Shown here: positions 1 through 8,460 of the stretch, piece by piece
Layout of the letters: each line of letters opens with the position of its first letter
Position numbering within the stretch: the first letter of the stretch is position 1
Notes under the pieces: model-generated
Seen by the model: the letters and a program-made list of their open reading frames with translations, nothing else
Database searches by the model: none
What the model was told of the DNA's origin: nothing
Origin: Methanoplanus sp. FWC-SCC4
GTDB lineage: Archaea > Halobacteriota > Methanomicrobia > Methanomicrobiales > Methanomicrobiaceae
Assembly (NCBI RefSeq): GCF_032878975.1
Contig: NZ_CP043875.1
Coordinates: 798,370 to 862,369 of the forward strand
Length of the DNA stretch: 64,000 nucleotides
Direction of reading: 5' to 3'
Program-made: the position numbers and the translations under genes

Positions 1-2
1 AG

Positions 3-1742
3 GAATTAGGCGGGGTCGGATATTCAAATGTGACGGCAGGATTTGAATCATGCGCAGAGATTCATGACCTGACCGGAAGAGTCGGCACTGATAGTTATAT
101 CATTTATATTACTGATGGCAACAGCCCGGAATATGAAGACGATGAAATTGATGAATTTGTTTCAAATGCCCTGAATAAAGACTATGTCATTTATACAGTC
201 AGTATCGGAATTATTGATAATTCAGATGAAGAATTATTGAACAAAATAGCCGATGAAACGGGAGGTTCTTCTTTTTATCCTGTTGACAGAGATGAGTTAT
301 CAGAAACCATTCAAACAATAATGAGAGATATCCGGACAGAATCTGCGAGTAATTTAGTTTTGAATTTGGAATTTGAGAATTATGTTTTAGTAAATCCTGA
401 TTCTTTTAGCATTGCTCCTGACACAGTCTCTTCCAATGAGGACGGAGAAACAACAATTGTCTGGGATGACCTTTTAAAATCTGCCGGGGACAATGCAGAT
501 CTTAACCCGGATGAAACTATTTCACTGACATTTGATATTCAGTGCTCAATTTCAGGAGAAGATTTGCCAGTAATTATTCCTGAAAATTCATATGTCACCT
601 TTGAAATTGGAAGTGAAAATTTCAGACAGGATATTCCCCAGATATATATTGATGTAATTGGTGAACTTTTGGAAGAAACAGATGAAGAGACAGAGTTGAG
701 TAAAATATCTCCGGGAAGTACTTCATCCGGTGTTGAAATAGTAACCGGCGGAGGTGAAGTACCTGTCATTCTTGCAAAATGGGAACAGGACACCAATGTT
801 TATCTCGAAGACGGAGATGAATTACATTCCGAACCCGGAAGCCAGTTCCTTCCACCGCTTGAATTTGAAGGTACAAAAGAGATAGAATATTACGCCATTG
901 TATTCGATGAAGAGGATGCGGGGAATGTATCTGTTGTGGCAGCTGATGTTTATCATCCTGATAATGAGCTTTTGGCAAATACGGAATATGAACTAAAAAA
1001 ATATCAGATAAATCTTAAAAATATTGGAAATGATGATGAAGCAAAAGAACTTGTTATGGATGCTGATGCAGCAGGCCTTATCAATTTCAAAGACGGTTAT
1101 TCGTTAAAAGGTTTGAATGATGATTCACAGGATCCGGAATCAAGCGTATTATATTATCTCAACAAGGGGACAGCTGATGTATGGAAAGGAACGGCAGTGA
1201 TTCATTATTGTCAACCGGCAGGTGAATATCTGGTTTCTGTAAGGGCTCTTGACAGAAATTCAAATCCTTCATTGCCGTTAAATAACATTTTTTACTATAG
1301 GCCTGTTGGCGGAGTTGAATTTGATTTTGTAAGTGTTGACTATGGTAATGCAACAGTTTTAGAGAACAAATGGGCAACCGGAAACACGATCTTTGAAACC
1401 GGAGACGGACTTCCTACCGTTAGAAATATTGGCAACATACCTGTTCGAATAAAAATTGTCCGGCAGGATTCCATGGGTTTTGGAATAACCAATAATGGTG
1501 AATGGGATGTCAAATTTGATATGCGTCTGGGAAATAGCGGTGAAGTTGAGACATATTATCCCTCTTACGTGAATGGTCCTGATGTTAATGTTGTTTTGGA
1601 GGATAAACTCTGGATGTGCCACAGTGAAGAGCTTGACTTTTCAATTCATATCCTCAAAGGTTTTTCAGGAGAGTACCACAGTGGTGAAATTATCTTAAGT
1701 TATGAAGATGCATGGACTGACGAAACAAATGAAGATCTTTGA
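3..1742 (+). CDS. von Willebrand factor A domain surface protein (5' truncated)
   Basis: The reading frame is open to the window edge, so the true start and the front of the VWA domain lie upstream. The first ~110 visible residues are the back half of a VWA fold: a ThrAspGly strand (YITDGNS), then the VSIG strand and the GGSSFYPVDRDEL segment typical of VWA proteins that end with an Ile-rich helix. The remaining ~450 residues are acidic, beta-rich and without motifs I recognise. The end has no membrane helix or sorting signal. Archaeal proteins of this kind are usually exported adhesins or matrix proteins, but no signal peptide is visible here because of the truncation. Function beyond a metal-dependent adhesion fold is not assigned. 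Confidence 0.7.
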   Translation, partial: ELGGVGYSNVTAGFESCAEIHDLTGRVGTDSYIIYITDGNSPEYEDDEIDEFVSNALNKDYVIYTVSIGIIDNSDEELLNKIADETGGSSFYPVDRDELSETIQTIMRDIRTESASNLVLNLEFENYVLVNPDSFSIAPDTVSSNEDGETTIVWDDLLKSAGDNADLNPDETISLTFDIQCSISGEDLPVIIPENSYVTFEIGSENFRQDIPQIYIDVIGELLEETDEETELSKISPGSTSSGVEIVTGGGEVPVILAKWEQDTNVYLEDGDELHSEPGSQFLPPLEFEGTKEIEYYAIVFDEEDAGNVSVVAADVYHPDNELLANTEYELKKYQINLKNIGNDDEAKELVMDADAAGLINFKDGYSLKGLNDDSQDPESSVLYYLNKGTADVWKGTAVIHYCQPAGEYLVSVRALDRNSNPSLPLNNIFYYRPVGGVEFDFVSVDYGNATVLENKWATGNTIFETGDGLPTVRNIGNIPVRIKIVRQDSMGFGITNNGEWDVKFDMRLGNSGEVETYYPSYVNGPDVNVVLEDKLWMCHSEELDFSIHILKGFSGEYHSGEIILSYEDAWTDETNEDL

Positions 1743-1838
1743 AAAAATTATATCCATATTTTTTCTTTTTATAAGTATTACCGCTTTAGATTATAAAATT
1801 CCAACAAGTTTTATTATTTAAAAAGGCTACGAATAAGT

Positions 1839-2756
1839 ATGTCTGTTACATTTGATATTGAAATTCCGGCAGATGTGCCTGAAAGTGCAAAGGCAACATA
1901 TATACAGAATTACCGGATGATAACCCATGATAGCGGAAGACTAATGCTTTTTGCAGGGGATCAGAAAGTTGAACACTTAAATGATGACTTTTTTGGAGAC
2001 GGCATCCATTCTGATGACGCTGATCCTGAACATCTTTTTAAAATTGCAGCTAATTCCAGAATCGGAGTATTCGCAACCCAGCTTGGGCTTATAGCACGTT
2101 ACGGGAACAATTACCGTGATGTTCCATATCTTGTAAAGTTAAACTCAAAAACACATCTCGTTAAAACAAGTCAGAAAGATCCTGTCAGTCCACAGTTATA
2201 TTCAATTGACCAGGTTGTCAGCTTCCGTGAACAGAGCGGGCTTAAGATCGCAGGCGTAGGATACACAATTTACCTTGGAAGTGAATATGAAGACATAATG
2301 CTTGCTGAAGCAGCACAGATTATCTGGGATGCGCATCAGAATGGCCTCATTGTGGTATTGTGGATTTACCCACGCGGGCAGGCAGTTTCGGATGAAAAGG
2401 ATCCCCATCTGATTGCAGGTGCAGCCGGAGTTGCAGCAACAATCGGTTCAGATTTTGTTAAAGTCAACTCTCCTAAAAAGGAAGGTTTCAATCCGGCAGA
2501 GATGCTTAAGGAAGCATCGGTTGCAGCAGGAAAAACAAAAGTTGTGTGTGCGGGAGGTTCCAGTGTATCAGCAGAGGGATTCTTAAAACAGCTTTATGAC
2601 CAGATTCATACTGGCGGTGCATCAGGAAATGCAACCGGCAGAAACATTCATCAGAAATCACTCGAAGAGGCTGTAAGAATGTGTAATGCGATATCTTCCA
2701 TTACAATTGATAATGCAGACGTTGAAACAGCGGTTAAAATTTATAAAGGGAATTAA
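1839..2756 (+). CDS. Archaeal class I (DhnA/FbaB-type) aldolase family protein
   Basis: A 305-residue TIM-barrel protein of the archaeal class I fructose-bisphosphate aldolase family, which also includes the ADH synthase of the alternative aromatic pathway. Visible family marks are the FAGDQKVEH strand near residues 38-46, the DFVKVNSP strand near 208-215 carrying the probable Schiff-base lysine, and the late glycine-rich phosphate loop (CAGGSS, then TGGASGNATGRN). Length matches the family, although the N-terminal half is more divergent than in biochemically studied enzymes. Likely role is triose-phosphate condensation in gluconeogenesis, but the substrate cannot be fixed from sequence. It stands alone with its own ~95-bp upstream region. 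Confidence 0.7.
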   Translation: MSVTFDIEIPADVPESAKATYIQNYRMITHDSGRLMLFAGDQKVEHLNDDFFGDGIHSDDADPEHLFKIAANSRIGVFATQLGLIARYGNNYRDVPYLVKLNSKTHLVKTSQKDPVSPQLYSIDQVVSFREQSGLKIAGVGYTIYLGSEYEDIMLAEAAQIIWDAHQNGLIVVLWIYPRGQAVSDEKDPHLIAGAAGVAATIGSDFVKVNSPKKEGFNPAEMLKEASVAAGKTKVVCAGGSSVSAEGFLKQLYDQIHTGGASGNATGRNIHQKSLEEAVRMCNAISSITIDNADVETAVKIYKGN

Positions 2757-2794
2757 TTCCCTGATTAATTTTTTTGATTTTATTTCAATAATTA

Positions 2795-3385
2795 TTAAAG
2801 ACTCTTTTCAATATCAATCAGATTTTTGTTTTCATCGTATATTTTTGCAATATCTCCTTCATCGTCCCACACATTTTTTTCCGACCAGATCATCAGGTTA
2901 TCTTTATCCGTATTATTATCCTGATTGCTGTTTGAGTAAATAGTAACAGATTTTCCAGGTTGAATTATGAATTCGGGGAATGTAAATACATGCAGGCCGT
3001 CTGAATCTGTAATTTTCCATCCTGTTAAGTCAACAGGATTATCCCCCGGATTTTTTATTTTTATTGATTCGTTTATCGTATCAAGATCACTCAATTTAAT
3101 AATATTTTTATTTATGAGTGGACCCGATATATTCAGGGAAGGTAATTTAATATTTTCAGTATCAGTGCCCTGCAGTATCTCTTCATAATTTACCATTTTT
3201 TCGGATTCGTTTTGAGAAAGATTATTTTCGTTATTGCTTTCATCTTCAGGTGAACCATAATAACTCACCATTCCTATTATTGTTCCAAGAATAAGAGCAA
3301 TTATAATGATAGATATTATTGCCTTACCAATTATATCATTCATATATGTGCGGCATCCCTCTCCACATCCATTTTCTTCTGGCAT
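2795..3385 (-). CDS. Membrane-anchored lamin-tail (LTD) domain protein
   Basis: About 196 residues: a short Cys-containing head (ENGCGEGC), one transmembrane helix (IIGKAIISIIIIALILGTIIGMV), an acidic Asn-rich linker, then a C-terminal lamin-tail domain. The LTD is recognisable by IKIKNPGDNPVDLTGW, the FTFP strand, PGKSVTIYS and the NVWDDEGDIAKIYD ending. Such domains in prokaryotes sit on secreted or surface proteins and nucleases; here no catalytic domain is attached. An upstream ATG at 3448 is open, but a TATA-like box at 3451-3465 would put transcription start near 3430, so the start at 3385 is preferred (an alternative is MNDIIG at about 3340). Confidence 0.65.
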   Translation of the reverse strand: MPEENGCGEGCRTYMNDIIGKAIISIIIIALILGTIIGMVSYYGSPEDESNNENNLSQNESEKMVNYEEILQGTDTENIKLPSLNISGPLINKNIIKLSDLDTINESIKIKNPGDNPVDLTGWKITDSDGLHVFTFPEFIIQPGKSVTIYSNSNQDNNTDKDNLMIWSEKNVWDDEGDIAKIYDENKNLIDIEKSL

Positions 3386-3450
3386 TATGAGTAAAAATGT
3401 ACATATCTGGAATATATTGTTTTCCAGACATTCTAATAAAAGTCTCAAAA

Positions 3451-3465
3451 AAATTTAAATAAATC
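3451..3465. promoter_or_regulatory. Bidirectional TATA-like promoter between LTD gene and yidD
   Basis: The AT block contains the palindromic TTTAAA core flanked by A/T, so it reads as a TATA element on both strands. Its centre lies about 32 bases before the yidD ATG, giving an essentially leaderless yidD message, and about 70 bases before the LTD protein start. Inference from spacing only. Confidence 0.5.
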
Positions 3466-3488
3466 CATTCTGTAAAACTACGTTGCAA

Positions 3489-3725
3489 ATGAAAAATATT
3501 CCTGTTTCATTGTCGGTATATTTAATAAAAAAATTGTGGCATGGCAATTTTGGAAGAACGGCAAACAAAAAACACAATATTTCGTGCAGGTATGTTCCGT
3601 CATGTTCAAATTATGCAATAATGGCACTTTTAAAATATGGATTTTTCAAAGGGTGGTACATCTCAGTAAAAAGAATAATGAGATGCACTTCAGAGATTCC
3701 CAAAGGAACGGTTGATTATCCCTGA
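3489..3725 (+). CDS. yidD: YidD family membrane-insertion efficiency factor
   Basis: A 78-residue protein with the family core [19 protein letters not shown] followed by [15 protein letters not shown] and a Pro-rich tail ending DYP, closely following the bacterial YidD pattern (C-x-x-x-P-S/T-C-S-x-Y-A). In bacteria YidD is an amphipathic membrane-associated protein assisting YidC-dependent insertion. The archaeal partner would be a YidC-like or Sec component, an inference. A TTG two codons upstream (3483) is open, but the ATG at 3489 fits a leaderless transcript from the TATA at ~3456. Its end lies 2 bases from the convergent xth gene. Confidence 0.85.
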   Translation: MKNIPVSLSVYLIKKLWHGNFGRTANKKHNISCRYVPSCSNYAIMALLKYGFFKGWYISVKRIMRCTSEIPKGTVDYP

Positions 3726-3727
3726 TT

Positions 3728-4504
3728 TCATACATCAATTTCAAGAGTTACCGGGCAATGGTCTGATCCCATAATGTTGGAAAGCATTGATGAACTTTTA
3801 ATATTTGGAACAAGTTTTTCGTCTGCAAAAAAATAATCTATTCTCCAACCGACATTTCTGTCCCTTGCTTTTGATTTTAAGTCCCACCATGAATAATATC
3901 CTCCTTCTTTTGTAAAAAGGCGGAATGTATCTACAAATCCTGATTTGAGTAACCTGTCAATCCACTCTCTTTCTTCAGGTAAAAATCCTGATATTCCTGA
4001 GTTTTGTTTAGGTCTTGCAAGGTCAGTTTCTTTATGGGCAGTGTTAAAATCTCCACATATAATTATATTTTTACCGGCATCCTGTTGTTCTTTGAAAACA
4101 TTAAGACATTCTTCGTAAAATTCCAATTTATACCTGAGTCTTTCATCAGATGCTTTTCCATTCGGAAAATAAATATTATACAGAATAAAATCCGGATATC
4201 CTGCAATAAGAATTCTGCCTTCCGAATCAAAACGTGTTTTACCAAACCCTGTTTTAATAAGTTCCGGCTCTTCTTTTGAATAAATTGCAACCCCGCTGTA
4301 CCCTTTCTTTTCTGTTGCAGAGGAAAAGTATGAAAAATAACCTTTTGGGTGGCGGATAGATGAAGTTAGCTGGTCTTCATGAGCTTTTGTTTCCTGAAGG
4401 CATATAATATTAGGATCTTCTTTTGAGATAAAATCCAAAAGGCCTTTTTTTGCAATTGCTCTTAAGCCGTTCACATTCCATGAAATAATTTTTGTTATTG
4501 TCAA
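3728..4504 (-). CDS. xth: Exodeoxyribonuclease III (AP endonuclease)
   Basis: A 258-residue exonuclease III / Ape1-type enzyme for abasic-site cleavage and 3'-end cleaning in base-excision repair. Motifs in order: SWNVNGLRA near residues 8-16, LQETKAHE with the metal-binding Glu, the YNIYFPNGKASDERL strand, GDFNTAH carrying the catalytic Asp and Asn, WRIDYFF, and the C-terminal GSDHCPV with the catalytic Asp-His pair. All key residues are present and length is normal. Translation appears to start at TTG, with a GGAG site about nine bases upstream. Monocistronic, convergent with yidD. Confidence 0.95.
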   Translation of the reverse strand: MTITKIISWNVNGLRAIAKKGLLDFISKEDPNIICLQETKAHEDQLTSSIRHPKGYFSYFSSATEKKGYSGVAIYSKEEPELIKTGFGKTRFDSEGRILIAGYPDFILYNIYFPNGKASDERLRYKLEFYEECLNVFKEQQDAGKNIIICGDFNTAHKETDLARPKQNSGISGFLPEEREWIDRLLKSGFVDTFRLFTKEGGYYSWWDLKSKARDRNVGWRIDYFFADEKLVPNIKSSSMLSNIMGSDHCPVTLEIDV

Positions 4505-4787
4505 TATTATCTGCTCCCCTGATAAATTTTTAATAAAAAAATCCCAGGTTAAAATCTTTGTATCTTTTTAAAATATTACCTATTGTAAAACTTTGGTTAA
4601 ACCTGAAGTATGAAACAATTATCAGATTTTTGTTTTTTTTGAAACCTGCTGGCATTTTTGGTCACATTATCGAGGCTGAGTACTAAAATTCCATCAATAT
4701 TTGAAATTAAGATTCCTTTTAAAATATGATACATGAATAATTATGTACATATCGTAAAATCACAATATGTATTTAGAGGCTTAAATT

Positions 4788-5390
4788 ATGGTACGGGTTA
4801 AAATTTGTGGAATTACTTCTGTTAAAGATGCTTTATTTGCAGAAATGGCAGGAGCTGACGCTATAGGTGTTGTAATGTCGGATGAATCCAAAAGAGATGT
4901 CACTCCTGCACAAGCAAAAAAAATTTTTGAATCACTCGGACCTTTCATATCAAAAGTTGTAGTTACACATACAAAGTCACAGGAAAAATTAAACGAAATA
5001 ATTTCGCTTAATCCAACTGCTATTCAGATATCAACAGATATCAAAATACCCGATAATTATGTCGGAGATTTAATCAGAGTAGTAAAATCCGGTGAAAGCA
5101 TTCCTAATGACTGTGATGCAGTTATAATTGATGATAGCAGAGGAGAGGGAATTAAATATAATCCTGATTTTTCAAAAAAGACTGTTAAGATATCTGATAT
5201 CCCTGTAATACTTGCAGGGGGCCTGACTCCTGAAAATGTGGCAGAGGCAATATCCGGAATAAAACCTTATGCGGTGGATGTATGCTCAGGCGTTGAGCTA
5301 AACCTGGGAGAAAAAGACAATTTTAAGGTACTTGAATTTTTAAGGGCTTGTGGCAAGATTCCGGAAGTCAGAAGAAAAAGAAGAAATTAA
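4788..5390 (+). CDS. trpF: Phosphoribosylanthranilate isomerase
   Basis: A 200-residue TIM-barrel enzyme converting N-(5-phosphoribosyl)anthranilate to CdRP in tryptophan biosynthesis. The family start VKICGIT with the catalytic Cys is at residues 4-10. The GVVMSDESKRDVT loop follows, the VIIDDSRGEGIKY segment carries the second catalytic Asp, and LAGGLTPENV plus VDVCSGVE form the C-terminal phosphate-binding loops. No other trp gene is adjacent, so it is separated from the main trp operon. The ~283-bp region upstream is AT-rich with a TATA-like stretch close to the start and a GAGG site eight bases before ATG. The C-terminus is a basic tail (RRKRRN). Confidence 0.93.
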   Translation: MVRVKICGITSVKDALFAEMAGADAIGVVMSDESKRDVTPAQAKKIFESLGPFISKVVVTHTKSQEKLNEIISLNPTAIQISTDIKIPDNYVGDLIRVVKSGESIPNDCDAVIIDDSRGEGIKYNPDFSKKTVKISDIPVILAGGLTPENVAEAISGIKPYAVDVCSGVELNLGEKDNFKVLEFLRACGKIPEVRRKRRN

Positions 5391-5404
5391 TTTTTTGCAT
5401 GATA

Positions 5405-5839
5405 TCATTCAATAAAAGGTCCGGGCTCTTTGTCAACATCAAATTCATCTGCAAATGGCATGATGCCTTTAATATAATATTTTTTTGCAGGACTTTTTAA
5501 AACAAGTTCTCCAAAATCCAGTACTGTAATCATTAATGGAAATTCACTAAGCCTTCCCTCAAATGTGGGATCATTTTCCTTGCCAAATTCAATGAATTTT
5601 TCTGCAAGAATAAAAGGTCTTTCAAATTCCGGATAATTTTTGAATTCAACAAGGTCTTTTTCATATGTTGAATTCTTTGCCAGATCGGGTTCAAAGTAAA
5701 GAACCACATCTACACTGTATACTTTGTGGATTTTTATTAGCTCAAGCACATCATAGGACTTATTTCTGGAAATTCCAAGAGATGCAAACTTTTCTTCAGG
5801 ATTTTCTCCTTTAACGCTTTCCATGCTCTTTTTTTTCAT
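5405..5839 (-). CDS. Conserved-looking hypothetical soluble protein
   Basis: 144 residues, acidic, with no signal peptide, membrane helix or motif that I recognise. It looks like a compact alpha/beta protein: helix-rich start (GISRNKSYDVLELIKIHKVY), a VDVVLYFEPD strand, and a hydrophobic strand pair LMITVLDFGELVL followed by KKYYIKGIMPF. The gene is convergent with trpF (14 bp apart) and divergent from the ferritin-like gene. Codon use is like its neighbours, so it is probably a native gene. Function unknown. Confidence 0.6.
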   Translation of the reverse strand: MKKKSMESVKGENPEEKFASLGISRNKSYDVLELIKIHKVYSVDVVLYFEPDLAKNSTYEKDLVEFKNYPEFERPFILAEKFIEFGKENDPTFEGRLSEFPLMITVLDFGELVLKSPAKKYYIKGIMPFADEFDVDKEPGPFIE

Positions 5840-5960
5840 GTTACCAAAACTCTTGAAATTACTTTAAACCCCATTATAAATAACGAATTTGATCACAGGG
5901 GGGGATAAGCTATTTGAAGGATAAAATCAATTATTGGATTTATATAGGAGAGTCTTTAAA

Positions 5961-6263
5961 ATGCCGGAATTTGGAAATCCTTTTTCAGGAATGAAAAGTG
6001 ATAGAAAATTAACAGACGAGGAACTCATAAGAGCAATCAGATTCATGGTTTCTGCTGAATATGAGGCAATTCAGCTCTACGAGCAGCTTGCAGAATCGAC
6101 AGACAATAAGCTTGCCAAAGAAGTACTTTATGACATAGCCAATGAAGAAAAAGTTCATGCAGGTGAATTTTTAAGACTGCTGCACGAACTTGAGCCTTCC
6201 GAAGAAAAATATTATAAAGAAGGCTATGAGGAAGTGGAAGAAGAGATTGAAAAAATCAAATAA
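5961..6263 (+). CDS. Ferritin-like (encapsulated-ferritin/rubrerythrin type) diiron protein
   Basis: A 100-residue two-helix ferritin-like protein. Helix one carries the first Glu in MVSAEYEAIQLYEQLAE, and helix two has the NEEKVHAGEFLRLL pattern with the ExxH iron-ligand pair. The half-ferritin size and this motif order match the EncFtn-like group, which assembles a diiron site between two subunits and in some organisms is packed in encapsulin shells. No encapsulin gene is in this window and no cargo tail is obvious. Start chosen at ATG 5961 because a GGAG site lies ten bases upstream; an in-frame TTG at 5934 lacks one. Likely role: iron storage or oxidative protection. Confidence 0.8.
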   Translation: MPEFGNPFSGMKSDRKLTDEELIRAIRFMVSAEYEAIQLYEQLAESTDNKLAKEVLYDIANEEKVHAGEFLRLLHELEPSEEKYYKEGYEEVEEEIEKIK

Positions 6264-6819
6264 TTATTTTTTTAAATTTCATTTAGTCCTTAAAGGAAAC
6301 AGGTCCGGTGAATTTGATTTTCAGTATGTATTTAAAAACAGAAATGTGGAAATTTTGTTTGAACAGTACTTGATCCAATCAGTTTTTTTTAAAGCAGGCA
6401 TTATTTATTCTAATATAAATTGAATTAGAAAAATCCGGATACCCTTTTGAAATATATTTGGATAATATTCTGGCATTTGACTTTTTGAGATATATTTTCC
6501 AAAATAATATGAAATGGTTAAAGGCGCGTTTTCTTATTAATATCAATATGATATAAATCTAAAACGATTTTAAAAATAATTATTTCACTTATATCATTAA
6601 TCATTTTTACCATATTGTTGTAATTTGTAAATATAAAATTGTTGACAAAAAAGTCTTATCATCTAAATCACAAGGTGAATGTGATAATATATCATTATGC
6701 CTTAGAATATAACATCGTAAAAGGTTTGGAATCCAAAACCGGAATAAAAAACTGTGTTAATCAAAACCTTTATCGCTTTACCGAAATGAAAGAAAATATA
6801 CTGGAGATTTGGATTTGAT
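6264..6819. other. AT-rich intergenic region upstream of eha operon
   Basis: 556 bases without a convincing gene: open stretches such as 6190-6423 merely read through from the ferritin-like gene in another frame. The region is very AT-rich, with several TATA-like strings (around 6550, 6690 and 6702-6712) and a palindrome at 6725-6737. It probably holds the eha promoter and leader; no conserved RNA fold was recognised. Confidence 0.5.
6725..6737. promoter_or_regulatory. Palindrome (candidate operator) before eha operon
   Basis: TTTGGA-A-TCCAAA is a perfect 6-bp dyad with a one-base centre, inside a wider GG...CC frame. It lies about 20-25 bases after a TATA-like string (6702-6712), i.e. over the expected transcription start, a usual place for an archaeal repressor site. 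The binding protein is unknown. Confidence 0.35.
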
Positions 6820-7305
6820 ATGCTAACTGAACTGGCACAAATATTTGTGGCTTTCATTGTCGCATGGATTCTTTTTATTGCAGTTGATCTTATATTCAAA
6901 CTGCCTGAAAAAGGAGGTGTTAGCGGTGCTGATGCCATCGGCAAAGAAATTGAAAAAACCGGTGGTAATATAAGCGGCGGTTATATGATGGGAAATATCG
7001 TATGTTCGCCTGATGCATCCGCAGGAACATTACTTGCAGCGTGCGGGGTTTATGCAGCAGGAATATGGGGTGGACTTTTTGCAGCACTTCTTGTTTTTGT
7101 TGGAAACCGTATCTGCCATGATAAGGGATATGCAGGCACAACAGGTGCTTTAGCTGCAACAATAATAATATACGGATTTTCAATGGCAGGATTCTTACCT
7201 GAAATGTTTATAGCCGGAATGGTTGTCGCAATTCTTACGATCCAGGGAATTTCGCAAAAATATGCAAGCATGTTGCTTGGAAAACTCTGGAGGATAAGAT
7301 CATGA
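6820..7305 (+). CDS. ehaB: Energy-converting hydrogenase A subunit B (EhaB-like)
   Basis: 161 residues, integral membrane, first gene of the eha operon. Hydrophobic helices surround a conserved-looking polar segment (GADAIGKEIEKTGGNISGGYMMGNIVCSPDASAGT). Length and position before three ~75-residue membrane proteins match EhaB. Eha is a membrane [NiFe] hydrogenase that uses ion-motive force to reduce ferredoxin with H2, refilling the CO2-reduction branch of methanogenesis. The stop overlaps the next start by four bases, showing translational coupling. No separate EhaA gene was found upstream. Confidence 0.75.
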   Translation: MLTELAQIFVAFIVAWILFIAVDLIFKLPEKGGVSGADAIGKEIEKTGGNISGGYMMGNIVCSPDASAGTLLAACGVYAAGIWGGLFAALLVFVGNRICHDKGYAGTTGALAATIIIYGFSMAGFLPEMFIAGMVVAILTIQGISQKYASMLLGKLWRIRS

Positions 7306-7541
7306 TCGCAGAATCTGTCTGTGGACTGGTTGCATTGTATTCTGTTATCAGAGTTATGGCGGAAAAAAATACTCTCCGGAAACTGACTTTCCTAAATGTC
7401 ATGAATTTTGCAATAACCGGTTTAATTATACTTGTGATTCCCCATCCTCTTGGAATTGCTGCTGCTGCGGCATATTTTATTGGTTCAACTCTTGAATCAA
7501 ATGCAATTGCAAGTACTTGGTCTAAACGGGGTGATGTCTGA
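7302..7541 (+). CDS. ehaC: Energy-converting hydrogenase A small membrane subunit (EhaC-like)
   Basis: 79 residues with two to three transmembrane segments (MIAESVCGLVALYSVI, FAITGLIILVIPHPLGIAAAAAYF), resembling an MrpG/EchA-like fragment. Assignment is by order and size within the eha operon. It starts inside the ehaB stop (ATGA overlap) and abuts ehaD directly. Confidence 0.65.
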   Translation: MIAESVCGLVALYSVIRVMAEKNTLRKLTFLNVMNFAITGLIILVIPHPLGIAAAAAYFIGSTLESNAIASTWSKRGDV

Positions 7542-7772
7542 ATGCAGGACTTTTTAGTTATCCTTTTCACGGTAATTGCAATTATCGGAGCTGTTGGAAC
7601 AGTTTTGCAAAAAAATGCCTATGATAAACTGATTTCTCTTGCTGTTCTTGCCGGAGGAGTCATACCTTTTGTTGCAGCCAAAGGATATCTGGATGTTGCT
7701 ATTGCAATCTCGCTGATAATCCCGATGACTACAATAATTGTTCTTCAGGCTGTATGGAGGTTTAAGGAATGA
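7542..7772 (+). CDS. ehaD: Energy-converting hydrogenase A small membrane subunit (EhaD-like)
   Basis: 76 residues, three predicted transmembrane helices, with a central YDKLISLAVLAGGVIPFVAAKGYLDVAIAISL stretch similar to MnhF/MrpB-type antiporter subunits. Eha, like other energy-converting hydrogenases, shares such Mrp-like modules. Starts immediately after ehaC and overlaps ehaE by four bases. Confidence 0.65.
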   Translation: MQDFLVILFTVIAIIGAVGTVLQKNAYDKLISLAVLAGGVIPFVAAKGYLDVAIAISLIIPMTTIIVLQAVWRFKE

Positions 7773-8005
7773 CACCTGAGTTTCTTTTGGGTCTTGGTAT
7801 TCTTTTAATCGGTGTAATTGGTGCATCATTTCCACAGCCCAAGACATATATCAACCGGTTGATAAACCTTGAAATATCCGGTTTTGGTCTTTTACTGATA
7901 ATGCTTGCATACGATGAAACGCTGGCACTTTTAACCTTCATAGCCGTCACAGCGATAACAACATTTGTAATTGTAAGAGTTCTTGAAAGGAGGGCTGTAA
8001 ATTGA
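7769..8005 (+). CDS. ehaE: Energy-converting hydrogenase A small membrane subunit (EhaE-like)
   Basis: 78 residues, three hydrophobic helices, with GASFPQPKTYINRLINLEISGFG between helices one and two. It is the third of three consecutive ~75-residue membrane subunits, matching EhaC-D-E order and size. Overlaps at both ends (ATGA start, TTGA end) show it belongs to the same translational unit. Confidence 0.65.
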   Translation: MTPEFLLGLGILLIGVIGASFPQPKTYINRLINLEISGFGLLLIMLAYDETLALLTFIAVTAITTFVIVRVLERRAVN

Positions 8006-8460
8006 GCATTGTCCGAAAAATATCACGAATTCTTCAGAATCATGATAATCTTGTAATGGTCTACTCATTGCTGGTAATACTGGTTATAATTGTTGGATTT
8101 GCAACACTTCCTGATCTTGCATATTCAAAAGATCAGCTATATCAAAAGAATATCGATTCCGGCAGTTCACTGAATCCGTATGACAGGGGAGGCATACCTT
8201 TTGAAAAAGCAGAAGTTAATGCACAATACCCTGACAACTCTCCATATCTGGGATATGTGACTGCATACTTAACACCGGTTTCGCTGTTTATTGCAAGTCA
8301 TACTCTGTATGCGGGAACGACGATAGTTTCACACCCGGGGGGTATTATCGATGAGATTTTGTATAATACAAGGGGACTGGATACAATTGTTGAAACGAGT
8401 ATTCTTTTTGTGGCCTTTACAATTGCAATGTTTCTTTTCAGGAGGCGTGAAGAGGAATGA
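8002..8460 (+). CDS. ehaF: Energy-converting hydrogenase A subunit F
   Basis: 152 residues, with an N-terminal and a C-terminal transmembrane helix and a large polar loop (residues ~40-95) expected to face outside. This matches the length of EhaF. The start is TTG overlapping the ehaE stop, supported by a GGAGGG site. The C-terminal helix is followed by a basic RRREEE end overlapping the ehaG start. Confidence 0.7.
   Translation: MSIVRKISRILQNHDNLVMVYSLLVILVIIVGFATLPDLAYSKDQLYQKNIDSGSSLNPYDRGGIPFEKAEVNAQYPDNSPYLGYVTAYLTPVSLFIASHTLYAGTTIVSHPGGIIDEILYNTRGLDTIVETSILFVAFTIAMFLFRRREEE

Noticed and set aside
6190-6423. 77-codon frame after the ferritin-like gene
   Set aside because: It starts inside the ferritin-like gene in another frame and continues into AT-rich DNA; no ribosome site of its own and no protein-like composition.
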